NCBI RefSeq assembly: GCF_949987535.1
Contig: NC_080067.1
Location: 54,866,405 to 54,930,404, forward strand
Direction: 5' to 3'
DNA from: Balaenoptera acutorostrata
Lineage: Eukaryota > Chordata > Mammalia > Artiodactyla > Balaenopteridae
Length of the DNA: 64,000 bases
The notes beneath the pieces were generated by a model. That model saw nothing but the letters and a program-made list of their open reading frames with translations, ran no database searches and was not told the origin of the DNA. Positions 22,172-33,924 of the stretch are shown here, piece after piece. Each line of letters starts with the position of its first letter. Within the stretch, counting starts at the first letter, position 1. A program made the position numbers and the translations under genes.

Positions 22172-23307
22172 GACTCAAGAGCGAGAAGGAGGTTGGGGGC
22201 TGCGTCCCGCAAGGCCACACTGCCCTACTCTGGCCCTCTGGATTCCTAGGACACTGATGTGCTTTGGCATGGGGGAAGAGAGGAGTCTTAGGTGCAGGTG
22301 AGAATCCTCACCCCAGGGTTGCCCCCTCTGGCCAGGGAGCTTCCCTGGACACTTCACCCATCACGTCCTCCTCGTCGCCCCTGGCGTGTCACCGCTCTCT
22401 GGGGACAGATGCTCCTGAGAGCGCACTGGCCTGGTCAGGTCACCGGGCTCAGCTAGAGTCCCTTTGAAGAGTTTGCTCTCTGGTAAAAGGGCAGACGTTG
22501 TCTGTCCCTGCTCTCCCCTCGGGCTTCGGCCGGAAAAGCGTCTCTTCCTCTCCGTGGGCTCTTTCCGAGGCCGAGAACCGAGTTTTGCGAGCCCGGTGTG
22601 TGCAAGGCATGGGGGGACAGGTCGAGCCCGGCGTCGGCGGAGACCCGGGGCGGGGGGCCCGGACGCAGCTCGCGGCTCCCTCCTAAGCCTCTGTCTCCCG
22701 CCGTGCCGGAGCTGCATTCGTCCCAGCCCCGCCTGGTAGCCCTGCGAGTTGGAGCCCGGCGTCCCCCTACCCCGGATGCTGTCCAGGCCACATTCTGGGC
22801 CAGAGCCGGAGAGACCCCGACTCGCCTCCTTCCTTCTTACAGGAGACCCCTTCCCCGAGGGCGCGCCTCAGCCTCCGCGCCATGTTCCTGCTTCCCCCCT
22901 CCCGGCGGCTCCGGCTCCCTGGTTCATTCAACCAGAGGCAATCATTCCCACGCGCGGGGGTCCAGCTGGGATGCAGAGGGCACGGAGGCGGACAGACCGC
23001 GGCGAAGGGGGACGTTCACTCACCGGAGGGCTGGAGGCGATGACCTGGCTGCCGGGGCTGATGGCTGGCGGTCCGCACTTACAGCGCCCGGCCCTGCCTC
23101 CTGCGATGCTGGGTGGTGGCGCCAAAGGAAGACAGCAGGCAGCCGCTGCTGCGGAACAGCTCCCCAGTTATGCAGATTGCCCCGTCTACCCCGCACCCTC
23201 CCCGCGGCCTGTCAGTCCTCCCTCCAGCTAGCTGCGTCTCCGCCCTCCTGGAGTCACGTGGGCTGCCCAACCCCTTACGTTATTGAGCCGAAGCCTCTCA
23301 CCAGACG

Positions 23308-23352
23308 CCCCCCCCCCCAAACACACACACACACGCACACGCACACGCGCGC
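23308..23352. repeat. C-run followed by (CA)n/(CG)n alternating tract
   Basis: A C homopolymer (about 23,308-23,318) precedes alternating purine-pyrimidine DNA that passes from CA to CG repeats ('acacgcacacgcgcgc'). Such tracts favour Z-DNA. It sits at the right edge of the CpG island. Confidence 0.85.
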
Positions 23353-23360
23353 TTTCTCTC

Positions 23361-23780
23361 TGACAACTCCTGCCTGGCCTACTGAGCCTCCAGGTGCCGC
23401 TTCCAGTATCTCAGGCTATATGAGGCCGAGGGGCAAGAGATGCAAGCAGCTCTCTGTCCGGGGAAAGGGCCAGGCAGGACTCTGCAGTATCGGTGTGTTG
23501 CGAATGCACAGACTCTGCCAGAAGCTCCACCTCTGCTGGACTTGGCAATGGACAAAGCTGGCTACCCAGACCCGCTTCCTGCCCTCTGAAAGCTTCCCCG
23601 CTTCTTCACGGAGCCCTTGCTGCTCTTAAACTTCTTCCACCTCCCTTAGCATTACTGAAAAGAAAGGGTGGGAGAGATTGATTTCCCCTCCCCCCTCCTA
23701 AAAAAGACAAGACCTTCCTCCTTCTCCAAAGCTCAAGTAGGCCAAGTTTATCTTTGGATTCTCAACATCTTATGAGTAGA
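23361..23780. other. Right shoulder of the CpG island
   Basis: GC-richness decays to background and no repeat is present. An open frame that enters from 22,598 ends at 23,629. No recognised exon. Confidence 0.35.
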
Positions 23781-23784
23781 AAGA

Positions 23785-23985
23785 TCGAGGATTTGAGATC
23801 TGAAGACTGACCAGGAATTTCGGTCTATGTGACCTTGGGGGTATCTAACTTATACTAACCTTTCTTCTCTCATCTGTGAAATGACCTCCTCAGAGAGCTA
23901 TTATGAGAATTTAAAAATGATAATATTCTTAAAATTGCCTATCTCAGGGCTAGACACATATTTAGAACTCAATAAATGAGAGTCC
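23785..23985 (+). mobile_element. MIR SINE
   Basis: 'tctatgtgaccttgggggt', 'tctctcatctgtgaaatga', 'gctattatgagaatttaaa' and 'gaactcaataaatgagag' are in MIR order. Confidence 0.85.
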
Positions 23986-24645
23986 TTCCCCTGTCTCTGT
24001 TAAAAAATAAATTTCGGAAAACAAGGAGATTGTGATTTGTGCCAGTAGAAAGGAAGTATCTTTTGTAAACTTAGAAGGGAGTATCTGTGCATTCAGGCTA
24101 GACAGATAACGTCTGAGTCGGGACAAGATATACACGGGGCTTGTATTTTTTCATTGGCTCTGTTAGGATGAGAACTATGTTATGTCTCAAAAGGATGAGG
24201 ACTAGATGGTACAAACCCAGGCATGTTTGGCCTCATCAGAGAATGAATTATTTAACATGCATTGAATAGACTGATTTAGATGGAAAGTACCTACATGAAT
24301 TCTTGCATCTTTGGTCCAAGCCCTCAAAATACATGGGATCTAATGAGATGTAACTCTCCATCCTTGGAAACAAATTCACTGGGCTTCTGTTTGAGAAGAA
24401 TACTGGCTGTCTGACACTTCCCTCCTAGGATGGAGCAGTTCAAGTGTACCTTTAGGTTGTGGGTTCTAGCTCAGAGGACCTGGGTTCTCCCCAGAAAAAT
24501 GACTAATCAGTGCCAGGACAGTCTGGGAAAGTCCACCTAGCTTAAGCTTATTATTGCCTTGGACCAGCATCCAGGTCTGAAGTCTTGAGACATTCCCATA
24601 ATTTGAGTTTATGAGAGTTCTGCAGGGTATATCAGATCTCCTGGG
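23986..24645. other. Unassigned DNA
   Basis: No repeat, exon or regulatory feature was recognised. Confidence 0.35.
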
Positions 24646-24649
24646 ATAT

Positions 24650-24905
24650 CCAAGAAGCTATGAAACATTTCAGGACAGGCATAGAGTTAAAGAATCAGAA
24701 GTTTGGAGCCTTAATGCAGTCTCTGCCAGTTGCTTATTGTATGATCTTTGGCAAGTCACTCAAGCTCTCAGAGTCTCAGCTTTACAATGGGAATAGAACG
24801 TCTGTCTGCCTTCTTCATGAGCTTTTTGTAATGTTCAAATGGGATAAAGTATGAGAAGCCATACCGTGAAAGGTAAAGAGCGAATAAATGCAAGCTATTA
24901 ACATT
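24650..24905 (+). mobile_element. MIR SINE (nearly complete)
   Basis: 'gtttggagccttaatgcag', 'tgatctttggcaagtcact', 'agctctcagagtctcagct', 'gttcaaatgggataaagta' and 'gagcgaataaatgcaagc' cover most of the MIR consensus, with a 9-base loss around the 'catctgtaaaatggg' box. Confidence 0.85.
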
Positions 24906-26190
24906 ATAGACTGAAGAAAACCCTGAATTTATTCTAGTCCAGATGCATTACGGTCATGAAGAGATAGGAAGTTGGGATTTGTCATGGCATGGGCAGTTAC
25001 TAAGGTGTCAGTGTTTTTCTGTAAGTCTGTGTGTGTGCATGTAATTCAAGGGGTGTGGTGTTTCAAGCACTGTATTTTCGTTTTCGCTGTCTTCTTTGAT
25101 GGATTTCTGGATTAAATCTCATTTTTTCCTGGCTTTTCATTATTAGAACAACACCAGCCACAATCACAGTGGTTATGAGTATTTAATATCTGAGATAAGT
25201 TTGTGCCTGTATTTCAGGACAGAGGGTTTACACTTTTCTGACTTTCACAGGTAAAACTGATTTGGGTTAGAAATTCAAAATGGGTTTGATTTCAAAGTAA
25301 GAAATATTCAGCATCCAGGAGCAATTTCTGGTTAATCATCAGCACCTTGAATGGTGGTAAGAGTCTCCAGTCCACTGCCAATAAACCCAGTGAAATCTTC
25401 ACACAAACCAGGAACTCCTGAGGAGCTCTCCCACCTGTAAGCAGATTCTAGCCCACTTCCCTGGTTTACTTCCTTTTAATATTCTTCAGAAAGTGTCAGT
25501 TTGGACCTCTTTATATTTAGGGACACCAAAAGACCAGAAGGTGCCAACTCATGCTCCTATACATATCATTAAAAACAAATTGTCCAGGGTTGGTAAAATG
25601 CTACCTCTGACTCCTACCTACCTCTGTGTTGTCATGAGGAAACATGAGAAATGGAAGAATAAGCACGAAATAATTTAATTTTGCCTCAAAACTTGTGCCT
25701 TTATGAGCAGTTACTTGGAGGAGCATAAATTTCAGAAAAATTTGAACAGTTTCACCAGAAGTTGCTCTGGGACTCTGAATAATTTTTTCAAACCAGTTTT
25801 CAATGTCCAAGTCACCTTTCCCAGCACAGGGCAGAAAAAAGAGCTTAGGGGACAGATCTTGCATAGATTGCAATAGAAAGTTACACCTTAACAACGATTT
25901 CTTGATAAGGTTTCCCTTGGGTCCTACTCCTTTACTTACAAGCGCTTATCTTTTGCCTGTTGACTGCTGCCTTTATGAGACACTGCAGACACTTTCCAGC
26001 TGTAGACAGAGCATTACTGAACGAATGAATAGAAATGCAGTAGATAAAAATGTAGTGGAGCATTTAGAGCCACACACAGCAGGAACAATTAATGCGTATC
26101 TCAGTTCCAGGGTTGAGCAATGATACTGCAGAGTGACTGCTAATTAGGTCTTGAAAGTACACATCCTAGTTTTCTTTTTCCAACAATTGG
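24906..26190. other. Unassigned, repeat-poor DNA
   Basis: No interspersed repeat was recognised in about 1.3 kb. The small open frames show no domain. Repeat-poor composition leaves open a conserved non-coding role. Confidence 0.3.
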
Positions 26191-26194
26191 AATG

Positions 26195-26345
26195 TGGGAC
26201 TTTTGATTCATTTATTCAGTGTATTCTAGACACATGAGATATGGCCATGAACAACACAGAAATGGTTCCTGCTCTCCTTGAGCTTACAGTCTAGTGGAAA
26301 GAGACCCTAATGGATCAGACCTAGTGGATCAGACCCTAATCAAGT
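26195..26345 (-). mobile_element. L2 LINE 3' fragment (reverse)
   Basis: 'gattcatttattcagtgta', 'catgaacaacacagaaatg', 'gttcctgctctccttgagc' and 'ttacagtctagtgg' follow the reverse L2 3' end. A short local duplication ('ggatcagacc') is present at 26,311-26,335. Confidence 0.75.
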
Positions 26346-27399
26346 AAACAGAAAAGTGGAGATAAGTACCATGATGAAAACAAAATAGAGCGATATAACA
26401 AGGAGCGAAGGGCGCCACTTTAGTTGAGTGGTAGAGAACTGACAAAAGCAAATGCAGGGGCCTAGACACACAAGTTATTACTTTCCAAGGAAGGGGCAGT
26501 GCCCTCTTACCCAAGGCTTTTTGCCAAAAGTCTACATTATTAACAGGGTAATCATAAAATCCTTCATGATTGACCCACATGGATGGATTATGGTTAGGCC
26601 ACCAGGAGATTGGCCAGACGCCTTAATGACCATTACCTGTTTTTGTCTCATGATCCATGATGACGAATACCTGATGCTTTCTTCTAGAAGGATCCCAAGC
26701 TCATCAATGCACCTGACTTTTGCCTCTAAGCAGATTCAGAAGCTGAGAAACCAAAAACACCACTGTGACAGCCTGGCCAGAGGCTGGTCAAGAGCCCTCT
26801 AAATGGAGAGGTTGCTTCTGGGCAGCAAAAGGAGAAGAAAAGACAGAACCAGAACCCAGTATATCACAGGCACACAATAAAGATATAGTAAATAAATAAC
26901 CTGCTGCTAGAATTCTAACAGTTGGACTGGGAATTTATAAGCAAATTATCTATGAGTAATTATCCTCTGGGTATTTAAATTCCAAGAGGAAGAAGGGGGA
27001 TGCTGACCTGAGCATGTTCTTTTCATTCCTCCCAAATTTACGGAGAGATACAGCAACTCTCCTCACCCCGACACCCTGCGGCATGAGTAAAGTTCCTTAA
27101 TGATGAAGCTGTGGAAAGAGGTCAGGAGTGTCAAACCAATGGAGTTCCCTGACATGAAAGGAAACACTAAAGCAAACACTTCTTCCCAATTATTATACAT
27201 TTTCTTTAAATACACTCACTTTTCCACTTAATTTATTTTAAAGATGTTGCTATCACTACTTTAAATAGAAAGCTGGCATCAGTTGCCATATAGACAAGAT
27301 AATCATTTAAATAAGAACAGTGAAAATAAAACACTGCTCCTATGGTCACGCTAAATACTATTGCCTGCCCAGGAACCCGAGGCTTGCTTTCTCTTTATG
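26346..27399. other. Unassigned DNA
   Basis: No repeat or exon recognised. Confidence 0.35.
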
Positions 27400-27597
27400 A
27401 GAAGAAGAAAATTAGGGGACTTCCCTGGTGGCTCACTGGATAAGACTCCGCACTCCCAGTGCAGGTTCCCGGGTTCGATCCCTGGTCAGGGAGCTATAAC
27501 CCACATGCATGCCGCAACGAAGGAGCGCACGTGCTGCAACTAAGACCCGGTGTAACCAAATAAATGAATATTAAAAAAAAAAGAAGAAGAAAATTAG
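27400..27597 (+). mobile_element. Short CHR-type SINE with 16-bp TSD
   Basis: The body at 27416-27581 begins 'gggacttccctggtggctca', with a B box at 27472-27482 (ggttcgatccc) and an A-rich tail. The target duplication 'agaagaagaaaattag' occurs at 27400-27415 and 27582-27597. Its middle section ('gccgcaacgaaggagcgcac') sets it apart from the other short copies. Confidence 0.94.
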
Positions 27598-27744
27598 CAA
27601 CTGTTAAAGAGGTGTTAAAGATATATTCGCATCAAACTGAGACTTTCTCCATGAAGGAATCAGAAATGTTGAAAGCCAAGTGGAAAAGGATAATTTTTCA
27701 CTGTGTGACTATAGGTCATTTAGTGCTGAATCCTAGTACTATTT

Positions 27745-27925
27745 AAATCAGTATTTCTCCCAATTTTAACGTGCATAGGAATCATATGGGGATCTTGGTA
27801 AAAATGCAGAATTGGATTCAGTAGGTCTGGGGTGGGACCCAGGGAGTTGCATTTCTAACACAATCTCAGTGATGCTGGTGCTGCCAGTTCTTGGATCACC
27901 TGTTGAGTAGCAAGGATCCAAAGTA
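27745..27925. mobile_element. MER5A-type hAT DNA transposon
   Basis: 'taacgtgcataggaatcat', 'ggatcttggtaaaaatgca', 'ggattcagtaggtctgggg', 'gttgcatttctaacacaat' and 'gtgatgctggtgctgcc' follow MER5A. It is non-autonomous and immobile. Confidence 0.8.
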
Positions 27926-28129
27926 CCAGTGATGGTATGTGTCCCACATTTTGGGATAGGCCAACGCTTATTTTATAGATGAGAAAAGTGAGGACTTGGG
28001 GGTTGTAAATAACGTAAAGTTATTTAGGTTCTCTTCCAAAAGATCTGTGTGGTCACTGACTTGCTGCTGGGGCCCTCAAAAACCGTGTTTCAAGGGGCTA
28101 TGACATGAAAGTCAAGGTTCGGACTGCTG

Positions 28130-28490
28130 TGTTCTACAGGTTATTCTGTGGTAACAGACACACCCAAACTCTCAGTAGCTTAAAATAACAATACTTATTG
28201 TTCACATTATGTCTCCACTGTGGACGACTGTGGGTTCTGCTCCGTGTAAATCACTTTATTCCATGTTATGATGCCCCATCTCAACGTGATACTTCAGAGT
28301 TGACCTTGGCAGGCAGGACCAAAGCTGGAGGACCGTGTACCATCAACTAAGTGCTCTGGCTTGGAAGTGATGCATGTCACTATTGCCCACAACCCACTGG
28401 CCAGAACATGGCACCACACTCAACGGTAGTTACAAGCAGGGAGTGGAGAGGAAGAATACTTCCATCTTCCTGGAATAAGAGTAGAACCAG
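28130..28490. mobile_element. Ancient LTR-like repeat, family not assigned
   Basis: 'cccaaactctcagtagctt', 'aaaataacaatacttattg', 'gtctccactgtggacgac' and 'ggcttggaagtgatgcatg' resemble a widespread mammalian LTR-type repeat known only from memory. No gene content. Confidence 0.4.
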
Positions 28491-28839
28491 TTACAGTGAA
28501 CACTAAAAATCTCTACCAAATAAATAGTTTTTCTGTCACTAACAATCCTTGATTCTGTTATCTCAGTCTTTTCTCTCTTCTCAGGATCTCCCATATCCAC
28601 TGTTCCCAGGCCATGGAGCCACTGTTAGCCCACCTCCTCTCCGCCCCCTAGTCCTTCTGTATCATACAGAAGGAAAAGGCAGTATAATGGCAGAGGGAAT
28701 GCAGGATGCCAGGAAACTTTGGTGATAGCAGGGGCATCAAAAGAGATAGGCCAAGTCAGGGCAAGTGGCCATGGTGACTGGGAGAGAGAGAGGAGTAGAG
28801 AAAAAGAGGAGCAAGGGAAAGGAGATGAAACAACCATTT

Positions 28840-29020
28840 CTTTAGGGCCTACTAAATGTTAGGCCCTGTATTAGGATATTTACATGATTTTGTCCTCATA
28901 ACATTCAGGTTGTTATTGGCCTGTTTTACACTCAAGGAAACAGAGGCTCAGAGGGCTTATATAACTTGTCAAGGTCAACACAGAGGGTAAACTAGGATCG
29001 ATGCCAGACTGTAAGCCTAG
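28840..29020 (-). mobile_element. MIR SINE (reverse)
   Basis: 'gggcctactaaatgttagg', 'gttattggcctgttttaca', 'aaggaaacagaggctcaga' and 'ataacttgtcaaggtcaac' match MIR in reverse. Confidence 0.85.
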
Positions 29021-29329
29021 AATCTCCCAGGAAGTCTAAGAAAGTCACTCTCACAAAGCAAGGCAGGACTGGTCCTGAAGAATGGACTACCTGTTCACAC
29101 TGACATTGGAATTCCTTGGTTGTAGTAGGCACGTGCACACAAACAGCTGAGACATCCTGATTCCATAGTGGCTACTATGTGGGGTTATACAGTACGCCTG
29201 GGAGACCAAGCTTCTGAAGCCCTTGAAGGGAGGATGTAATAGTTAAGGTCAGTGTGGGTGTTGGGAAGTCTTGCTCTGGAGCCTGAGAGTGATGGGGGCT
29301 AGAATTGTCCCATGTACTGTTCAGATCAA

Positions 29330-29560
29330 GGTAAGAAGGAGCAGAGGCTCTGGAGTCAGACAGACCTATGTTTGTATCCAAACTCAACCGTGTATTAGTG
29401 ATGTGGTATTTGGCAAATCATTCAAGTTCTCTGAGACTTGGTATTCCAACCTGTAAAAGGGGGTAATAATGCCTAACTGCAGAGTTGTGGGGAAGACTGG
29501 AAATAACATACATAAAGTGCCCACCACATGTAGTTGCTCAATGTCAATGTCTCGTCTTAG
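29330..29560 (+). mobile_element. MIR SINE
   Basis: 'gcagaggctctggagtcag', 'atttggcaaatcattcaag', 'ttctctgagacttggtatt' and 'aaagggggtaataatgcc' mark the MIR, ending near 'gtagttgctcaatgtc'. Confidence 0.85.
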
Positions 29561-32050
29561 TGTTATTAGCGATAAGAAGATCCCTCTACCTCCCTGAGTG
29601 AGTTCAGCCATGGCAGGTTCCTGTTCTGAGCCTCCATTTGTTCTTCAGAAACATGAGGGAATGGGAGCAGATTTCCGCTAAGAGCTCTTCCAGAGACTCA
29701 AGTCAATGCACCAGGAGTCATGGGGTTCTCCTGGGGACAGCTGGGGAACGGGCCCACTGAGCAGCCGTACCCAATGCAGCACTGAGAAGGGGAACAGCTT
29801 ATGCTGAATGAAGAGTCCCTGGGTCCACCGACAGGGTTTCCAAGACCCAGACAGTAGCAGACTTCATTTTGTTGCCATTGCCACCAACCAATGACCCACT
29901 ACAACAATAGGTAACGTAGGGATGACTGTGGGTCCAGGGGTGGTCTTTTTAGCCACCCTTGTGCATAGGAAAGGCCACGTTGCTAACAGAAGCAGTGCCT
30001 GCCAAGGCAGCAGCTACAGCAGCAGCTTTGCATACAGAACAAAAATGTCAATAAGCACCAGAGAGAATTGGAGGGAGAGGAATGGTGCTCACACTAATGG
30101 GATTGTTAGCTCACTCCAGTCTCAACCGCTCATGCTATTGCCACCAAGTGGAGAATGGATTATACTGGTCGTGTATAATCAATTATGTCCACAGCAGATT
30201 CCCTTCATGAGATGGGCAGGCAAATCACTACCCTCTGAGTAAGCATCCGTCATGTAAAACAGTGATTATTTTATTGTCAGCCTTTTAAAGATATGTATTC
30301 ACCTGCTGTGTATAAGCTTTCTCCTGTTTAATTCAATGACTTTTAGAAAATGAGAATATTTCATTCCATTTACTTATTTCTTAAAGCTCTTAAGAAGACC
30401 AAAGACTCTATAAAGCATTCCAATACATTAGATGAAGGTGATAAGACAATTTAGAAACGGGAATGAAGCTCCAGTTTCTGTCTCTTCCCAGTCCCAGCTG
30501 GGGAAGGCTTAAGCCCTCAACCACAGATGTCTGTTTTCAGAATCCCAGGGAGGGAGAGTTCACTGGCTCCCGCCTTCCCCTCCTTCCACAAAATGTTGTT
30601 GTGTTTAATTATCCTTGCAATAAGGTTTTTGTCTCATTGTCCATGTCAGGTACCAGGAGGGCCTTTAAGATGATTCAAGGCAAGAATCAGTATGTCCTGC
30701 TTGGAAGATTCAGTCATCCCAGTTCCTGCAGCCCTCTGTCTTCAGATTGGCCACTCACTCTGGCCCTGGCTGTTGGGTCTGTGTGCAGCTTGGTCTGGGA
30801 CACCTTCTCCATGTGGTTTGGAGCAACTACCAGTGAACTTCCAGATCTTGAAACATGGCTCGGCCTCTTGGATCTAGTCCTGAACCAGACACGAGCTCAC
30901 TGCTTTCTAGGTTCTGACCCTACAGGCCCCACTTTTAATTATCTAGCCAAGCCCTGTGTTATTGCAGAGGATATACACTGAATTGTTTCCTTAATTTGAT
31001 CTCTGTTTATGTATTCGCGTTCAGTAGAGGCTTGGGCATCTGTTAAAATGGTGACCAAACAGGAGGCACTGATGTAATGTCTAAAAACACTGTTGTGAGA
31101 AATAAGGATGGCTTCCTTTATTCTTACCCTGTCCTGATGAGTAACTGCATAGGTTTGCTTCATTCATGAGGTCTGTTTCCAGTCTTGAGCTTTTCTTTCT
31201 GTTCTCTGGGCTCTCCATCTTCTGATGTGGAGATATGGTGATGCAGATGATGACGGCGGTGCAGTAACAGCTCTGATACCTTCCCACCTGCACCTCAAGC
31301 CCCCTACCCTGGCTGAATCAGCTGCTGCTCTTCTCACTACGGTTAGTCTAGGAGACATTTGTACCAATTAACATATCATCAGAAGAAATACTTTAAGCTA
31401 TAATGGGAAATGAGGCAAACTTAATCCCATCTCACAATAGCTTAAAGACTTTAATTGTTTTGTCCAGAATAGATGCTGACAATGGCTGGTGCCCATCTCC
31501 TTTGAATTCTCTAAGTGGCTGTAACATCACTGGTTCTTTACTAAATGAACTCTGCATAAAACTTGTGCCATCTCACACATGACAATGCTTTTGGCTGGTT
31601 AGGAATCTTCATAAAACAAGAGAAAAAGTGTCAGTGTGAAGGAGAGCAACAAGAGAATGTTTGCCCTATTCAGGAAGGTGATGTGACCTCTGGCTTTGAG
31701 AAAGGTCTGTGTCTAGCCAAGGGAATAGCATGAAATCTTTCAAGAATTAGGCTTTCTTCCATGTCAGGTAAGTGAATTACAAGATAAAGAAATCTCCAGT
31801 TGTAAATATGTGTTTATGTGGCGGGGGGCATAAAATAACCTTAGTGATGTGAGATGTGGGAATGATTGCTATGCCCTGACGCCTCCCATGATGGGACTTA
31901 GGTGGGTTTAGGAGAGATGTTGGAGGAACTGTTTATTTGAACTAAGTGGGGAAGGTGCAAGTAAAAAAGCATCTTTTTTTGCGGGGCTGGGGGGTGGGGG
32001 AGCGGTGATTTCAGCCTGATCAAGAAGGCCAGATGTTTAAAAATTAAAAT
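29561..32050. other. Unassigned DNA (2.5 kb)
   Basis: No interspersed repeat or exon was recognised with confidence. A 172-codon open frame (30,463-30,981) lacks any domain and is taken as chance. A G-rich stretch lies near 31,982-32,006. Confidence 0.3.
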
Positions 32051-32054
32051 TATA

Positions 32055-32115
32055 ATGGCTAACATTTATTGAGTGCTGACTAGATAGGGTTCAAGGAGGT
32101 CATAGATATCAGTCA
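32055..32115 (-). mobile_element. MIR SINE fragment (reverse)
   Basis: 'ggctaacatttattgagtg' followed by 'ctgactagatagggttc' is the reverse MIR 3' end. Confidence 0.6.
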
Positions 32116-32315
32116 TTTGTTGACTAAGTCAAATAAACTCTGAATAACCAAATTAGTGGTAGACTCTGATGTGTGAGTTTTCAAGGAGAACTTCAGAATA
32201 GCTGCCCTGAGGAGGATTCATTAAACGAACATCAAATAAATATTTCCCAAGAGCTGGCTGTGTGCATGGTGACCAAGCTGGGCCTTTGTGATAAAGGAAA
32301 AGAGGAAAAACAGAA

Positions 32316-32421
32316 CTGCCTAAAACTGAGTTGCTGAGTAGAACTGAGAGATTTTTTTTGGATGTAGACCCTGCTTAAAACTGAGTTGCTGAGTAGAACT
32401 GTAGAGATTTTTTTTGGATGG
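32316..32421. repeat. Tandem duplication, about 55-bp period
   Basis: The segment 'aaaactgagttgctgagtag' recurs 55 bases later with its neighbours ('agattttttttggatg'). Unit 1 is 32316-32370 and unit 2 runs from 32371 to about 32,421, with a two-base difference in the second copy. The high identity implies a recent local duplication. Confidence 0.92.
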
Positions 32422-32720
32422 TGTATGTGTATGAATACTAGGCAGAGGTGAGGGGAAGTTGGCATCCAGCAGTTTGGCTAGCTTGCTGTGATCTGACATT
32501 GAGTGGGCAATAAGGAGAATGTGGCTGTGACGTGGCCTTTTCAGTCTTCCCTGTGAATGACTTTCTAAATGAAAAGGTAGGGACTTCAGGCACAGCTGGG
32601 TCCAGGTGCTGAGAGAACATCATGAGGTGTCTGTCATCATCTGTCAGTTCTGTTTGTATCTGAGTTAGCTTCATCCTCAGCCAAACTCTTTCCCCAAGGG
32701 TGGCAAATGGCCACCAGTGG

Positions 32721-32918
32721 CCCCAGACTCACTTTTTTTTTTAAAGTCTTTACTCAGTGTGTTACGATATTGCTTCTGTTTTATGTTTTGGTTTTTTGGC
32801 CGCAAGGCATGTGGGATCTTAGCTCCCCGACAAGGGATCGAATCCACACCCCCTGCATTGGAAGCGCAGAGTCTTAACCACTGGACTGCCAGGGAAGTCC
32901 CCCCAGACTCACTTTTTT
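32721..32918 (-). mobile_element. Short CHR-type SINE (reverse) with TSD
   Basis: The body lies at about 32,739-32,900, with the reverse head 'ctgccagggaagtcc' at the right and reverse B box 'ggatcgaatcca'. The flanking duplication 'ccccagactcacttttt' occurs at 32721-32737 and 32901-32917. The left tail region holds about 50 bases of unrelated-looking A/T-rich sequence. Confidence 0.92.
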
Positions 32919-33424
32919 ACCAGGTTAACAACCCCAGTAGAAGGAGAGTATCTCTTTTCTAATAGTTCCCACACAAGTCCCAGGGCTGACTCTCACTGGA
33001 CTGACCGAGGTCATTTACTCATTTATTAATTAATTACTAAGTTCAGGGAAATGGAAGGTGATAATTGACTGGTCTATGCCCTGTGGTCACCATAGTTCTG
33101 GGAGGTGAGGTTAGTACCACATAAGCCACATGGACTGGGAATGGGGATAAGACACTGTTATTAGGAGAAAAATAGATTCTAGGCAGGTGAAAACAGTGGA
33201 GCATTTCCCAAAATTTATTGCTCAAAGAATCCTTTTTTCTTGAAGTTACTATTCAGTAGAACATACTTGGGGAAATGCAGTCTTCAGTGATCAGATTCCT
33301 AAATATGTCTCATAATATTCATGGTCTTGTGCCTAGAAATTTTTGTCTGACCCCATTAACGTTGTTTTTAAATAAAGATGAAAAATGCATTGCCTAATTT
33401 TTTATACCCTTAAGAACTGCCATA

Positions 33425-33520
33425 TTGACAATGATAATAGTGATTAAATTTGTTCAGTGCTGTACACCTTATCAAGTTTTTCCCCCAACATACTATCTCA
33501 TTAGCTCTGAGATGCTATCA
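33425..33520 (-). mobile_element. MIR SINE fragment (reverse)
   Basis: 'gataatagtgattaaattt', 'gttcagtgctgtacacctt' and 'acatactatctcattagc' suggest reverse MIR 3' sequence. Diverged. Confidence 0.5.
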
Positions 33521-33920
33521 ACAGTAGTTAATTACTCAATGACCTCTGCTACCAGACATCAGTCTTCTTGTCATTAATTGTCAAAATATCATACCTGATT
33601 CCCAGCTCCCTTTAGCTCACCTGTCACCTTGCTGGACTCAAAAACTCTTAATGAAGATGTTAAATGTGCTAATTAACTTTGCCTTGGTGAAAATATCTTT
33701 TATCTTAGTGCCATAAGAAACTAGCAGAGGAAAGGGCTGCTTGAAGGAAGAAGACTGGCAAATTGCTTCCAGCTGTCAATCTGAAAAGTGACAGAAGGCA
33801 ATGGTCTAGGCTCCAAGTTATTTATGTTCAAAAGCGTTGGAGTTGGGATGGCTTAGTTGGAGCTGCCACTGAGCACTGGGTACTTCATTTTTACCCAAGA
33901 ATGTATAAATGTATGCATGT
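33521..33920. other. Unassigned DNA
   Basis: Nothing recognised. Confidence 0.35.
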
Positions 33921-33924
33921 ATGT

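Larger units (their letters stand above)
21400..23360. promoter_or_regulatory. CpG island, candidate promoter or first exon
   Basis: About 2 kb of GC-rich DNA retains many CpG dinucleotides, densest at about 22,490-23,230, against an otherwise AT-rich, CpG-poor window. It contains no recognisable interspersed repeat, a GC box (gggcggggg near 22,152-22,160), G-quadruplex-capable tracts at 21,839-21,871 and 22,142-22,171, and an E-box CACGTG at 23,255-23,260. Several good splice-donor words occur, such as minus-strand ccg|gtgagtgaac at 23,014-23,026 and plus-strand gcag|gtgagaatc near 22,297. Open frames in all registers are long because the DNA is GC-rich, and none resembles a protein I know. 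In mammals such islands usually mark unmethylated promoters. Direction and gene are unknown. Confidence 0.7.

Noticed and set aside
22598..23629. 343-codon open frame through the CpG island
   Set aside because: GC-rich DNA has few stop codons, so long frames are expected in several registers here. The translation includes a His-Thr run from the CA microsatellite, has no recognisable domain, and overlaps other equally open frames.
30463..30981. 172-codon open frame
   Set aside because: No domain or homology recognised; length is possible by chance in a 64 kb window scanned in six frames.
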